From: Vespa crabro
Taxonomy: Eukaryota; Arthropoda; Insecta; Hymenoptera; Vespidae
DNA length: 64,000 nt
Direction: 5' to 3'
Assembly: GCF_910589235.1 (NCBI RefSeq)
Contig: NC_060972.1
Coordinates: 3,904,899-3,968,898 of the forward strand
A program made the translations under genes and the position numbers. Below the pieces are notes generated by a model. The model saw nothing but the letters and a program-made list of their open reading frames with translations, made no database searches and was not told where the DNA came from. Shown here one piece after another: positions 37,957 through 49,468 of the stretch. Every line of letters begins with the position of its first letter. Positions within the stretch are counted from its first letter, which is position 1.

Positions 37957-39378
37957 CTATTCTATTTTATTTAAATGTGTATTTGTGCCACTACATATTT
38001 TTGTAACAGGTATATCACACCAACTCCAATTCAATACAAATCTTGTGGTGATGGAGATACCTGTGACATCAGAAATCAACCATCACCCACAAGTCCAAAT
38101 AGTAAGTATATATTTTTATAATGTCTATCATAAAAGAATAATTATTTTTTATAACATTAACTTTAGGTACAGGATGGAGTAGCGAACCACAATCATTTCT
38201 ATCTTCCGAACCATCATCCCCTGCACCAACATCAACAGGAGAGTGCAGTATGTCTATCAGTCTAATCAGTAACGATGGGTGAGTATGTGTAAATATTTAT
38301 ATTTAAAATATCGTAGATAAATTTTTTATCGGGATAGAATGAATAAACCATAATGTTATATACATAGAGCACCATCGTACAGTGGAGCCCCAAAGTTTCC
38401 CACAACTCCGGGTCTTGATCTTGATTTCAATGATTTTTGTATGAATATAGATCAAGAGAATCACGAAGGTCGTGGTAGTGTTTCATATACAGATTATTAT
38501 AGCAACGAAGACGGTCAAATCCGTAAAGGTCCATCTTATACGAGTACTACCCAAAAGACAGTTGTTTCATCGGATGATCTTCCTGTTGATACGGTTGATG
38601 ACGACGAAGAACATACATTAACGTTGCGTCAAACCGAAGCACAGAAAAAGCAGGATGTTAAATTGTTATTCGAACAAGTAGAAAATCCTAATGCGACAAA
38701 ATCAACTGTTGGTTATAAAAAAATAGGAAGGTAAATATTCTCTAACAGAGTTTATATGCAGAATATTTTTTTTGTTCACATACATATCTATTAATTTACG
38801 TGCTGTGATGCTAAAAATCATGTAACACTCGAAAAAGTTCCATTTAATTAAATTAATTTTATGCGTCTAAAATTGTCCTAGAAAATTCATGAATGAAATA
38901 AAAATAATAAATATTTTATTGTTTATTTAGATTTCGCGTTGAGAGTATGGAAATATCAGACGACGATGTTAGAATTAAAGAGCCTAGCAGTGCATGTTCA
39001 TCTACGGATAAGAATAAATTACTTACATTGCAAAAAATGGAAATTACTAATACAGAGAGAGGCCCAACTCACAGAAATAAAGAGACCAGGCATAAAAGGA
39101 AGAATTTTTCACGATCGCAAAGCGTGTCTACGCCAAAAACTTTTGTTGCTAAATCTGATACAAATTTCAGTTTTAAATCTGTCAAATCTAAAGAAAGCTC
39201 CTTCTCAGCAATGACGGATAAAGATTTGGAGAAATGGAAATTAAGCTCAACCAAGTCAGATCCTTCTACCTCATGTACAGAAACTCAAAAAGAACCGATC
39301 CTAACTATGGCCAGTAGTTTAACAGATAGCCCTAGTGTAACTATTGGATTTGACATACAGGATAAAAAGAACGAATAG
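21373..39378 (+). CDS. PPIP5K: Diphosphoinositol pentakisphosphate kinase/phosphatase (PPIP5K, Vip1 type)
   Basis: Bifunctional enzyme. An N-terminal ATP-grasp kinase makes inositol pyrophosphates (1-IP7, IP8), and a C-terminal histidine-acid-phosphatase domain removes them. Common exons: 26153-26353, 26433-26573, 26732-26822, 27011-27165, 27262-27554, 27641-27835, 27907-27993, 28061-28249, 28349-28434, 28802-28924, 29979-30213, 30278-30486, 30552-30778, 30874-31010, 31108-31222, 31378-31617, 31748-31864, 32014-32168, 32298-32446, 33227-33274, 35630-37132, 37466-37697, 38010-38101, 38167-38278, 38368-38730 and 38931-39378. These give 1,980 aa plus a 5' exon. Kinase blocks [37 protein letters not shown] and [13 protein letters not shown] are intact, as are the phosphatase signature [10 protein letters not shown] (about residue 399) and [12 protein letters not shown]-terminal SSSAPNLKD and [13 protein letters not shown] match the vertebrate tails. 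The donor at 32169 (GC type) and the acceptor at 35629 are the least certain joins. Confidence 0.96.
22737..22841 (+). CDS. PPIP5K: Candidate alternative first exon of PPIP5K (1c)
   Basis: ATG at 22737 (or the in-frame ATG at 22704) opens 35 codons rich in Ser/Val/Glu ([16 protein letters not shown]). It ends ATGATG before GTAGAG, in phase 0 for the exon at 26153. It has no upstream acceptor, so it would be a true first exon with its own promoter. Confidence 0.5.
23025..23092. repeat. (TA)n microsatellite
   Basis: About 30 TA units with one TG interruption, in the long 5' intron region of PPIP5K. Confidence 0.9.
23636..23698 (+). CDS. PPIP5K: Candidate alternative first exon of PPIP5K (1d)
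   Basis: A 21-codon open segment from ATG 23636 ([16 protein letters not shown]...) ends ACG before a consensus GTATGT donor, in phase 0. It is short, so chance is a real possibility. It is listed because phase and strand agree with the other first exons. Confidence 0.35.
24947..25084 (+). CDS. PPIP5K: Candidate alternative first exon of PPIP5K (1e), Trp/Cys-rich
   Basis: ATG 24947 starts 46 codons with an aromatic-basic N-terminus ([18 protein letters not shown]) and a Cys cluster, [10 protein letters not shown]. It ends exactly at a GTAGGT donor in phase 0. The unusual composition is non-random for an AT-rich intron and supports a coding exon. The N-terminus could be an amphipathic, membrane-associating segment (inference). 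Confidence 0.55.
25732..25821 (+). CDS. PPIP5K: Proximal alternative first exon of PPIP5K (1f)
   Basis: ATG 25732 opens 30 codons ([20 protein letters not shown] then [10 protein letters not shown]), ending in TGG before GTGAGC, phase 0. It is nearest to the common exon at 26153 and is acidic/polar, like the N-termini of vertebrate PPIP5Ks. Confidence 0.6.
29358..29387 (+). CDS. PPIP5K: 30-nt candidate cassette microexon of PPIP5K
   Basis: An ATTTCAG acceptor and a GTAACT donor bound exactly 30 nt. The flanking exons join in phase 1 (CAA G / GT GAA). Inclusion adds ten residues, [10 protein letters not shown], without shifting the frame, between YPGGQG and EYAG in the phosphatase domain. The human protein, as I know the family, has a direct GGQGDYAG junction here. 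Confidence 0.55.
31641..31680. repeat. (CT)n tract in PPIP5K intron
   Basis: A CT-rich run directly downstream of the donor at 31618. It creates a spurious Ser/Leu open-frame extension of the exon. Confidence 0.85.
33402..33547. mobile_element. MITE-like inverted-repeat element in PPIP5K intron
   Basis: Two 28-base arms are perfect reverse complements: 33403-33430 (ATTAGAAATAAAACACTTTA...) and 33519-33546. A further 15 or so bases of each arm match imperfectly. The centre holds a 22-base poly(T). The total is about 145 bp with no coding capacity. The structure is that of a miniature inverted-repeat element or long foldback. I cannot see an obvious target duplication. Confidence 0.65.
34325..34388 (+). 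ncRNA. Candidate intronic pre-miRNA-like hairpin
   Basis: The arms CAACTACTTGAACCA (34329-34343) and TGGTTCATGTAGTTG (34362-34376) pair with one U-U mismatch. Pairing continues outward (GG with a G-U and a G-C pair) and inward with G-U pairs and a small bulge, leaving a short loop. The composition is more balanced than that of the surrounding AT-rich intron. Size and shape fit a pre-miRNA on either strand. I do not recognise the mature sequence as a known family, and expression is unproven. Confidence 0.45.
35630..37132 (+). CDS. PPIP5K: Large Ser/His/Cys-rich exon of PPIP5K
   Basis: About 500 residues are encoded in a single exon between conserved blocks. The chosen acceptor, CTTTACCACACTCAG ending at 35629, gives the required phase. 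Another in-phase acceptor ends at 35554 but sits in poly(A). The segment is low in predicted structure, with many Ser, Asn, His and Cys: [19 protein letters not shown] and a His-rich stretch [17 protein letters not shown]. It ends with the conserved [11 protein letters not shown]. It looks like a long disordered regulatory insert in the C-terminal tail. Confidence 0.85.
37134..37232. repeat. (TA)n/(GTAT)n microsatellite abutting a splice donor
   Basis: A compound TA and GTAT repeat begins within a few bases of the donor at 37133. Read-through of the exon gives an artificial Tyr/Ile tail. Confidence 0.9.
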
Positions 39379-40070
39379 TTCCTCTAATATCTGTATTCTA
39401 TATATTTTATCAATAATTCTAGAAAATTTTAATAGGATAAAAGGAAACGGAGTAATAATTTTAACTCTATATTTTTCTGAATACTCTATATGTGTTTTAT
39501 GTTATATGACTTTTAATAGATATCATTAAACGAATAGATATACTTTTATGAATATTATCTGATATATAAACAATATCTCCTGATTTTAAATTGATGAATG
39601 TTAAATAATACATGCAAAACATATGAGTACTTAATCCCACCTAATTGCACCAAAGTAAAAGTGAAAAATTATCGTATATAAAAAGGAATATATTATATAT
39701 GTAATAATTTCTTACGATAAAAATTTTTCATTTAAATTTTAAAACAATTCCGTAAGTATATGATTTATATTAGATATCAGTCGTATTACATTCTGTTGCA
39801 TTATATTGTTATTGTTTAGAATGGTAATTAATGTAAAAACAGTAAAAAAAGAAAAGAGAAAAAAATCTCAAGTATTTTTAACTCATAAAATATAACTTAT
39901 ATTGGTTCGTTATTATTTTCGTATAACTGCGTTTATGTATTTATAAATATTTATTTAGAATGTAAAAATCCTTGTGCGCTTAAATGCTTGCAGTAATATT
40001 TTTTCTTACATCTTGTTATTAATCTTCTTTTAAAACAATATTTCCATAATAAATGAAATAAATATGAAAC

Positions 40071-40142
<72 letters not shown>

Positions 40143-40893
40143 TGAAATAAAATATTTTTGTTATGAATGTTTTAAACTTCTTACTGTAATGTAAAGTGCA
40201 AGGATTAGATAGCATAAAAATATATATATATATATAGGTATAGCCATATATATTTAAAACTGTGGAAATATGCAGATAATTGATTGCAGTCCAGTACTTA
40301 AGGCGTACAAGTAATATCTGTGATTAGATAGCATGGAATTGATTTCTCCTTACAGTAAATATTTAATTTACTGTATGGATATTTCAGTTACTATTTTATC
40401 AACGTATATAATCAATAGTTCACTATATGTAAACGGCACTAACAAACAAATTTCTCTTCGTTAATAACAAATCTTAATTAACTGTAATTTCTAATTAAAA
40501 TTTTTTTTTTTGTTTTTAACACATTATGTATATACTTACTAGTTTGATTTTTTAGAAGACTTAAAATTATTTCTAAGCTTCGGAATTAAATGGAAAAAAA
40601 AGAAAAAGGAAAAAAGAAAAAATAAACAATTAATAAAATATGCATAGAAACGCCATTTATAATAATCGTGAACAATTATTTCAATTAATATTAGATGAAA
40701 GGAGAAAAAAAAATAGTGAACCATCGTCAACGCGTATTTGTATAGATGTAAAATATAATAATAAAATATCAGAGGAATATCAAAATATGTATGTAAATGA
40801 AATAAAATATCTACGAGGAAAATAAATAAGAAAAAAAAAATAAATAAATAAATAAATGTATTCTCATTTTTTCATCTCTTTGAAATATATCCC

Positions 40894-40951
<58 letters not shown>

Positions 40952-41030
40952 CTGGGATCCTATATATCCTACATATATATATATGGATCTTTAAATCGTA
41001 ATTAAAATTAGGTGAAAAGTTGGTATTGAT
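39379..41030. other. PPIP5K 3' region with microsatellites
   Basis: AT-rich 3' flank with several AATAAA-like poly(A) signals (for example near 40047 and 40145), a long (GA)n at 40074-40140, and (TA)n at about 40898-40948. No coding feature was recognised. Confidence 0.6.
40074..40140. repeat. (GA)n microsatellite
   Basis: About 33 GA units, uninterrupted after the first ATAGA. Confidence 0.95.
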
Positions 41031-43814
41031 GTCGTCCTATTTAACGGGATACTGTAACGAATCTATGTAATAACCATCGAAACGGTAAAACCCCCATGAC
41101 AAAGTCGCATAATTTCGTACAGAGGCGTGACCCCTTTTGCGGGGTTCTCTGTTTCTATTGTTAGAGTAGCAAGAAAATCAGATCAAAGGAACACGTGCAC
41201 TGCGGGGTATACTTATGCGATTGTCCTTGCGTCTCGTTTACATCGTCCCTTATGTTTGTCCCGATTTATCCGAATTTTTTCAATTGTAGGGGTGTTACAC
41301 AATAATAATCCGCTAATATCCAGTTACGCGTTCCAAATGTCTCATTCAAATTCGATGTATTTATAGATATCAATAGAAATATCTGAAGAGATTTTTTTTA
41401 TTTTGACATTTTTCTTCTCTAAATATCTATAATAATCTTCTAATATCTAATCAATATTCTAAATATTTAATTATCTGATTCGACCTATTTGTAGATATAC
41501 AAATATCCAAGTTAAATATTTTCTAAATTTTCTTCTATTCTTTCTTATGGATCGTTTTTTTCTTTTTTCTTTTTTTTTTTTTTTTTTTTTACAAATAAAT
41601 ATTTGTTTGACATGTCTCAAAATATTATTTGTGGCCATTATATAATTTGTATATCATTTATAATAGAAAATATAATAGATTTCTTTATATGTAAATCATA
41701 CAATGTTTACAGAGAATGATAAGATAGTAGAGAAGGTGCGTAAAAGATTGGTAAAAAACGAATACGTTAATATTTGAGTTTCCATTTGCCATCGTTTGTT
41801 CTGGAAACGCACATCAGAATTCGGATCGAGGCTTTTCGGCGCCGACGCTCGTAGCATTGATCCAAAGCGTCAGCTTGCAGTTATGGATATAGTGCATATT
41901 ACCAGGGCCGACATTGAAGACGTATGAAACCCAGCTCAAACACGTTATGTATGATCTATCGTTTCATTTAATCCTTAATAATAATCAGGTGCAACGAGAT
42001 TCATTATTTCATTCGCAAAATTATATTAATATCTTATATATCTTGTTTATGATAATTTAAGATCAAAAAGCAAATGGAAAATCTTTTGTTAAAAAAATTT
42101 CTATTACTAATATTTGCTTAATTTTAATATTATCAATTTGAAAAATTTCATCTTTTAATAATGATTTTAATTTAATTATGATCATAAACAATGAACACAA
42201 ACAATGAAAAACACATTGTTAATAAAATTATTGCAAAATTGTAACGAAAATGTTAATACAGTATAGTATAGATGCAGTGAGTTATTTGAAAGAACCACAC
42301 GAATTGTTAATTATATGCACCCCCATAACAAAAGCAAGCACTTTCCGAGCTAACGCGATTCGATACGGTAAAATGGGTCGTTATGTTTATACATATTGGA
42401 AAGGGACGAGCTCATGTCAAGTGAGTCCGCTAATATCTATTTAATTAATTCGTACGGATATTCCCCTTTGTGTTTTCGAAGAGATCGACGGTGACTCGAT
42501 CGTTCTTCGACAACAATATGTTGCATTGCCCTTACTTTACCATGAACCATGGATTCCCCTCGAATAAATGACGAAGGTTGCACGTGCTTGACGTGCCCTT
42601 CAAGAAGTTCATCCGTTTGTTAAATCGTGTCCTGTTATCGCTTTATCCGCGTAAACGAACCTGACAAAAGTGTATTTATCTTTTACTTTTGATTTAAAAA
42701 AGAATTAGAAACAATTTCAGGGATTTTTATTTATTAATTTAGATATAAAAATAAAATAAAATAGATATTTTACATATGTTAAATATTTTAGCTTTAAAAA
42801 TTTTTTAAATTTTAGCTTTAATTTTATACTATTTATTTATTTGATAAATATTTAACTAACTATCGTTATATCTGAATTATTCTATGTCCTATTTATATCT
42901 GCGTTGTAACACGTTTCATAGATATATTAATTATATATCAATAATATTTCTATGTAATACGTAATATTATATCTGATTTAAGATATCAATTTAGAACTGT
43001 TCTTCGATTGAAAAGATTTTAAAGGGACGCACGTGGCATGTCAGATGTCAATATAAAAGATATACAGTCCGTTCATTCGGAAAAATTGCTAAATCAACCA
43101 CTTAATAAATCCTATTATAATATTATATAGTTAAATCTCACACGTTACTTAAATTAATTGTAACGCGTTATATATTATAACTTTCTATAGAATATTTTGC
43201 CAAGATCGAATTAGAAAAAAAAAAAAAAAATAGAATACTTAGAAATTAATTACGTAAAACAAAGGAAAACAAAAAAAAAAGAACAAGATATTTGACAAAT
43301 CACTGTCCATCTTCCTAACAATATTAGACGATCGATAATTCCCACTGATATTCGTCCCTCTTTTGCAGACCGAAAATTCTTCGATTTTATTGCGAAGGAT
43401 TGAAATAAGAACAATAATAATCGACACGCCTATTACTCAACTCCTAACCAATAGCAAACGTCGTATTAGAGTTGAAAGGATGAACGTGGTCTAATAAAAA
43501 CATCGAGTTACTACGCAAGCGTAAGTTCTTAACCAATAAACGTACATCCCGCTCATGGTTTGGCCACGCCTACTGGTATGGTTTCAAGGAGGATATGAAA
43601 TCCACACACGGTGTAAAAGATGTTATTTCGCACTTTTCGGATATAACGTGAAAGACACTCGTGACACGGTGACGGACCACCGGACGGGAGGCTTCCAATT
43701 ACGAAGCATTGGTCTATTGCAAGTGATATAAGTTTTGGTCACTCCTTTTTTTTTTCATTTCTTTTCTAACGCGTAATCTCGATCACAAGTTTATCCTTGG
43801 ACAGATAGCGGGAT
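41031..43814. promoter_or_regulatory. Upstream region of Fer3 with GC-richer islands
   Basis: A gene-free 2.8 kb holds patches clearly richer in GC than the surroundings: about 41030-41350, 41770-41950, 42250-42660 and 43420-43800. The last ends at the Fer3 start and contains two CCAAT-type boxes (ACCAATAG near 43447, ACCAATAAAC near 43531) and GGCCACGCC near 43561. The arrangement suits a developmental transcription factor with upstream enhancers. Function is inferred. Confidence 0.45.
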
Positions 43815-44176
43815 ATGAGCTACACCGAACCGTTGTGGGAGATAAATGGAAATCAAGCACCAGTGAGTGAACAATTGTGTTGTTTTTATATTCCATCTTT
43901 TTTTTTTGTTCTTTCCTTTTATTTCTTCCTTTTCTTTTTCTTTATTTTACGTTATAGTATATTCCAAATATCGTTACATTTTAATATATTCAAATACTCG
44001 ATTATTAAATAATTCTCAAGTTTATTTTATTTTTGTCATCATCTAATTAACATTGTCGAAATAGTTCTTATATTTGTTCATGGTGACGCAAAAGATCGGT
44101 CTTCTTTTTTTTTCTTTTTCATTAACAAAGTGTAATTAAAAGCAACAAGAAAGATAAAAGTCTCATGAGGATCTTC

Positions 44177-44217
<41 letters not shown>

Positions 44218-44970
44218 CACCATAGGTAATCACACAGGAAATGTCACAGTACGTCGGTAGCGAACTTGGAAGCTATCCGATGTGGGACAGTTCCGTTTTA
44301 TATCAGCCACCACCGGCTACACATTCTCACGTCAACGAACACGGTTTGTACAGACAGCCCTGTGCTTTATTACATCAAAGGTATGTCATTATTTTACTGA
44401 ATCAATCAATAAAATAATTCATTAGTTTTCCTTTTTATTATCTATCATATCTATCCTCGAGAAAACCGATATAAACGAAGTTAGTATCTGATATTTATAT
44501 TGCAAAACATAATTGATATATTATTATATTATTTAGTCGTTATACGCAAAATGGCCGATCACCAAATCTTCCCTCATCTACTACAAAAAAACCAAGACGT
44601 AGGGTGGCCACAGTTTCTCAAAGAAGAGCCGCTAATATTCGTGAAAGACGTAGAATGTTCAACTTGAACGAAGCTTTCGACAAATTACGAAGAAAGGTAA
44701 TTTCAATTTTTTCCTACTTTTGCTTCTTTTTTTTGTTTTGTTTTTTCAAACCCCCCCCCCCTGCTCTTTAAAATGTTTTACATCAAAAATTTCGTTCACA
44801 TAAAATTTATCAAACAGGTGCCAACATTCGCTTACGAGAAACGTTTATCAAGAATCGAGACGCTTCGTTTGGCTATCACTTATATAGCATTCATGGGAGA
44901 ATTATTAGGAATCGAGCCTAGCAGCCCAAAACCAGAATATATACCACGTGAATATTACTTGCCTAATTAA
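43815..44970 (+). CDS. Fer3: bHLH transcription factor Fer3 (48-related 3; NATO3/FERD3L family)
   Basis: Class II (tissue-specific) basic helix-loop-helix factor that binds E-boxes as a heterodimer with a Daughterless/E protein. Exons: 43815-43862, 44226-44380, 44537-44696 and 44818-44970, phase-consistent, 171 aa. The N-terminal 85 residues are aromatic and polar. The basic region RRVATVSQRRAANIRERRRM is followed by helix 1 FNLNEAFDKLRRK, loop VPTFAYEKRLSR, helix 2 IETLRLAITYIAFMGELL (about residues 96-150) and a short tail. This bHLH is almost word-for-word that of Fer3/NATO3. Fer1/Ptf1a and Fer2 differ in helix 1 and the loop. An intron splits helix 1 from the loop (RRK/VPTF). The C-terminal tail is only about 20 residues, much shorter than I recall for the Drosophila protein. 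Confidence 0.93.
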
Positions 44971-45311
44971 ATCGTCTAATCAAAGACGAACGACGATAGA
45001 ACGTGTCTTCCATTGATATTTTTAATTTGTTTTTATGAAAATTTTATATAAAAAAAGAAGAGAGAAGATAAAAGAAAACAAATTTTTATTTATTTTCTAT
45101 GTCTATAATTAACTTAATTCATTTTTGATGATATCCGATTAATAACTCGACTCATATATATATATATATATGTTTCGAAAAAAGTATTAAGTATTTAAAT
45201 ATCTACTTAGCTGAAAAATTCATAATCGATATTAATCGAAGAAAAAAAAATTTATCTACTATTCTACTTCGACAAATATGACGTATAATAATGATGATAT
45301 CTAATAATGAT

Positions 45312-45361
<50 letters not shown>

Positions 45362-46547
45362 TATTAATATTGTACAGGAATTTAAAAAGATAAGGACAAA
45401 GTAATTTTCTCAATTCTCTGCAGTGCACAATTATTATGCGACACTGATCAAGAAGCGGGTACAAATGTAGTGTTAATGAAGTTAAATGATACGTCAGATC
45501 TATCGTTAAAACGACAAGAAAGAGATAGAGATAGATAGAGAGAGAGAGTGAGAGAGAGAGAGAGAGAGAGAGGAGGGGAGAGATTTAATTAAGATATTAA
45601 TTTTATATATTCGTATAAAATATTTATCTACATATAAGCGTACATCGTCTCCTATTAATTCTTCTAAATTATTTTTGTTTAATATTTATCCTACATGGAA
45701 TATATAGATATTAATTAATTTATTTATTTATTTTTGTTTGTTTTTTAATAAACATTAATATTTAATAACACGGCACACAAATTTAAAATACAATTTGTGT
45801 CAAAGTGTAAACTCGAGAAATACGTCTTCCATATTTTAGGTAAACGTGATATAATGTAATGTATTATATTATTAATAAAAATCTGAGATAACATCGAAAC
45901 AGGTTTGTGCTCACGCGAATTTTTCAATTATCAAGAAAACGTGTGCGCAACTTTTTTCATGATATCGTACATAGATTATATAGGGTGTTATAATATTATG
46001 TAAGGAAGGAACTAAATTCAATTGTCAACGAAAGTATTAAATACGAATGCGTGACAAGGAAATGCAGTTCTTAATATTTAGAATTATTGTGCAATAATAA
46101 ATCGAAACTCTCTTGTAACCACCTGCAATCTTTTTCTTTTTTTCTTTCTGAACAAATAAAAATAATATCTACATGAAGAAATTTAAAGAATATCAAAGAG
46201 AAAATATTTTATTGCAGTATATTCAATTAGTTTATTGCCTTGTATAAATCGTAAAAGTACATTGCGAATTATTATTAAAAATGACTACAAAAAATGTCAC
46301 GTATATATAATATAAGTAAGCAAATATGCGCTATTTGAATAAGTTTCAAATATTTCACTCCTAAAATCTAACGAAATTTCTAAGAAAGTTTTACAAAAGT
46401 TATAGAAAAATTTCTTGTTACTTATCTCATATAAAAGGTATAATTAATTAGTGTAAATGAATATAAAATGTAATCTCGTTAATTATCCTACTTATAAGGA
46501 CTTTAGTTGTTTTAAGAAAATTTTCTTAAACGTCCGTGATCACATTA

Positions 46548-46584
<37 letters not shown>

Positions 46585-46986
46585 AACTTCTCATTTTGTA
46601 GAGTCTTAACAATCATTGATATTAATAATCAGAATTCTTTGAAAGAATGATTCATAATTTGTCAAATTTGAGAGAGAGAGATAGAGAGATATATATCAAT
46701 CATAAAGAATTATTATGAAAAATGAAAAAGTGAAGAGGGAGGTCTTTTTCTAACTTGATCAACGAGTTTAATAAAATCAACTTAAAACGATATATTGTCT
46801 AAGAATGATACGTAGTAAGTACATACGTTTATCAGAAAACATTGTATAATCCTTTACATTATTAATGACAACATTCGAAAAGTTTCATAAAAGAAACAAA
46901 GACAAGTAAATTAGTCCGCATGTTTCTTCTTTGAATAATAATTAAGGTATCCAAGAAGTATCGTTATAATATAGTCATTCGTTATT
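44971..46986. other. Convergent 3' flanks of Fer3 and galectin
   Basis: AT-rich, with an (AAT)n tract at about 45314-45362, a (GA)n at about 45530-45573, and a poly(A) run at 46550-46582. The 3'UTRs of both genes must lie here. No coding exon was recognised. Confidence 0.55.
45314..45362. repeat. (AAT)n trinucleotide repeat
   Basis: About 15 AAT/TAA units; translated artificially it gives poly-Leu or poly-Ile. Confidence 0.9.
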
Positions 46987-49198
46987 TCATTTTTTTTTGA
47001 CATCATCGATCGCCAAATGATGAAGAACAACATCGCCTGATATTCGTAGAGTATTAATGATCGATGGTTTTAATCTGTGCTTAAATTCGCTTATTATTTT
47101 GTTTCCCAACCATATTGAAAAGCTGTCATGCTCGCAACGTATACTATTAACAAACAAACAAACAAAAATAATAATAATACATTATAAGAATTTGTGATAA
47201 AATTACAGAGCGTGCCAAAAGTTCGTGAGTGATTTTTTAAATCAATTACTCTTTTTCGAGACTTTTCAGGATAATTTTTTTTTTTGCAGATTATAAAACA
47301 ATAAAGCTTAACTCGTAAACCCTAGGAAATCTGTGAAAAGAAATAATTAATTTCTAAAATTTCTTTGGAACTTTTGACCCACCCTATGTATTACATGAAA
47401 AAAAATCTTTTACGTTAGTAAAAAATCACGGCCCGGCATCCAAGACAAATGACCTTCGTGTCTTTCCTCATTTCTCCAACTACCATCGACCCAACAATTC
47501 ATGACAACGTAAGGCTCGCTACTACCATAAAGGAAACGTGGATTTATATGCAAGGCAATTATTGGGTGAGGATAAATAGTGTCACCTTTTTGTAAATTTA
47601 TATAAAATCTGTAAGAGAAAAAAAAGGACAGATTTTTATAATAATAAGAAATCTTACACAAAAAAAAAAAGAAATTAATAATAAGACTTACGAATGAGGA
47701 AGTAATTTTAATCTTCCTCTAATAAATAAATTGGTACCGAGTTTAAATTCACAGCCGATTCTTACATTGATCGGAACTTCCTACATTTAAAAAACATATT
47801 TTGTCTTTTTCTAAATTACTATATGTATTACTATATATATATATATATATATATATTTTATTTTTTGTTAATTATTTATAATGAAAAACATATCTATTGC
47901 TTACAAGAAACTCTACGAGAGGACAATCCATTGTCAAACTTAAAGAACGTGAAGGTTTCAAAATCTTTGGATCAGGATAAACGTTAAGATATAATTGATT
48001 AAATCTTATATCTTCTATATGTCCTTCGCATTGAAGATGATTAATATCGCTAAGTGGAAATCTATATGTAAATGCACAGAAATGTTCTCCATTGACGGCT
48101 ATCTATAAAGAAAAACGATAATAATATAGATAATACTAATCTAAAGGAGATAATATAAAATTATACAAATACTTGATGTTACCTGAAATGCATCTTCCGT
48201 GCAAAATATCATCAAATGAATATAAGAATTTCGACGAAATATATAATTACATGGACCGACTGGAGAACATGTTTCCTCGATTTCCCATGTACCTTTGATC
48301 TTAGTATTTCTTACCACATAGCCTCTATCTATTCTTGGATTAAAATGCAATGCTATGTTTCCGTTCGTTTTGCAATTTAAATTTATTGCAAATCTATCGC
48401 AAAGAAATATTTGTTGATTTTATTTTTTAATACATAATTTATAAGAAACAAATAAAAAGAATATTCTAGAAAAAAAAAAAAAACTAATCGCACATATAGA
48501 TAATACCTTATTGCATGAACGGGAATGTATCCTGTTATAATGATAGCAGATGTTGGCTTCAATGGTTGTAATATGACAGGTTTTACCTCTTCCTAAAATA
48601 TAAAATAATAATAAATTAATAATTAATATTAAATTAATTATTTGTTTAATATATACATATATATATATATATGTATATTGTTTTTTTCCTTACGTAAAAA
48701 CCTGTCAAAGTTTGAATGACAATTCTAGACATCTGCTTCTAATATTATTTTAAATTCGACACATTTTCCTCTGCCTTTGATACGTTCCATTTTTATTTTA
48801 GAAAAAAAAAAGACTTTATTTAATTAATTCAATCACATTTTTTTTTCTATTACACAATGCAACAAAAGAATTTAAGAAATTATTATTCTTCTTCGACGTT
48901 CGAATTTTCTTTTTTTCATTATAAAAAGAATTCAATTTATCTAATGAACTCTTTTGAAAACTTATATTACCATAACCCTCGAATATATATATATATATAT
49001 ATTTATATTTTTGGAGGAAAAATCATCGATATATCAAAGTTCGATTAATCGATAATTTTTCTTCATCTATCGATAACAGTAGAACGTCCGCTTACCGACT
49101 GTAATATAGAACATAGAGAAAAATGAAAGATCGACATCTACCGAGAAGAAGTCTGAATACATTTCCGCATATTTAAGGTAAAAGAAAATGTGTGCATG

Positions 49199-49246
<48 letters not shown>

Positions 49247-49468
49247 CCGTACGAAGATAACAATTTAATTCGTGTTTAATTATGGACCAGACTGTACTTG
49301 TAATCGAAAATTTATTGTACATAGATTATAATAATATATATATATATATATATAACTGTACATATAAATATAAAGAGAACTTACTATTGGTATGGTTTTC
49401 TCGTCGAAAAAGATGAAATCCTTGAAAGCATCTTCCTTGGTGTGTTTGAAAATACAATCGATTGACAT
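46987..49468 (-). CDS. Tandem-repeat galectin with two carbohydrate-recognition domains
   Basis: Beta-galactoside-binding lectin, probably secreted by a non-classical route (no signal peptide is seen). Exons in transcript order: 49468-49385, 48592-48507, 48393-48183, 48102-47905, 47780-47692, 47608-47414 and 47143-46987, phase-consistent, 339 aa. CRD1 (about residues 38-165) has HFNPR, VVRN and TWEIEE, then AVNGEHFCAFTYRFP. CRD2 (about 195-335) has HINPR, VVMN and WRNEER, then IWLGNKIISEFKHR and the final LRISGDVVLHHLAID. CRD2 keeps the full H-N-R/V-N/W-E-R sugar-binding set. In CRD1 the last Arg is replaced by Thr (WEIEET). The ATG at 49468 follows an open frame lacking an earlier ATG. The last exon is found only after splicing, because exon six otherwise reads straight into a stop. 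Confidence 0.92.
47206..47388. mobile_element. Mariner-type MITE in the last galectin intron
   Basis: About 183 bp with imperfect terminal inverted repeats: CAGAGCGTGCCAAAAGTTC on the left, and CATAGGGTGGGTCAAAAGTTC as the reverse complement on the right. It is flanked by TA on both sides (47204-47205 and 47389-47390). Inversion similarity extends about 50 bases into each arm. A related copy is at 62496-62728. There is no coding capacity. TA target sites and CAAAAGTT-containing termini are typical of Tc1/mariner derivatives. Confidence 0.7.
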
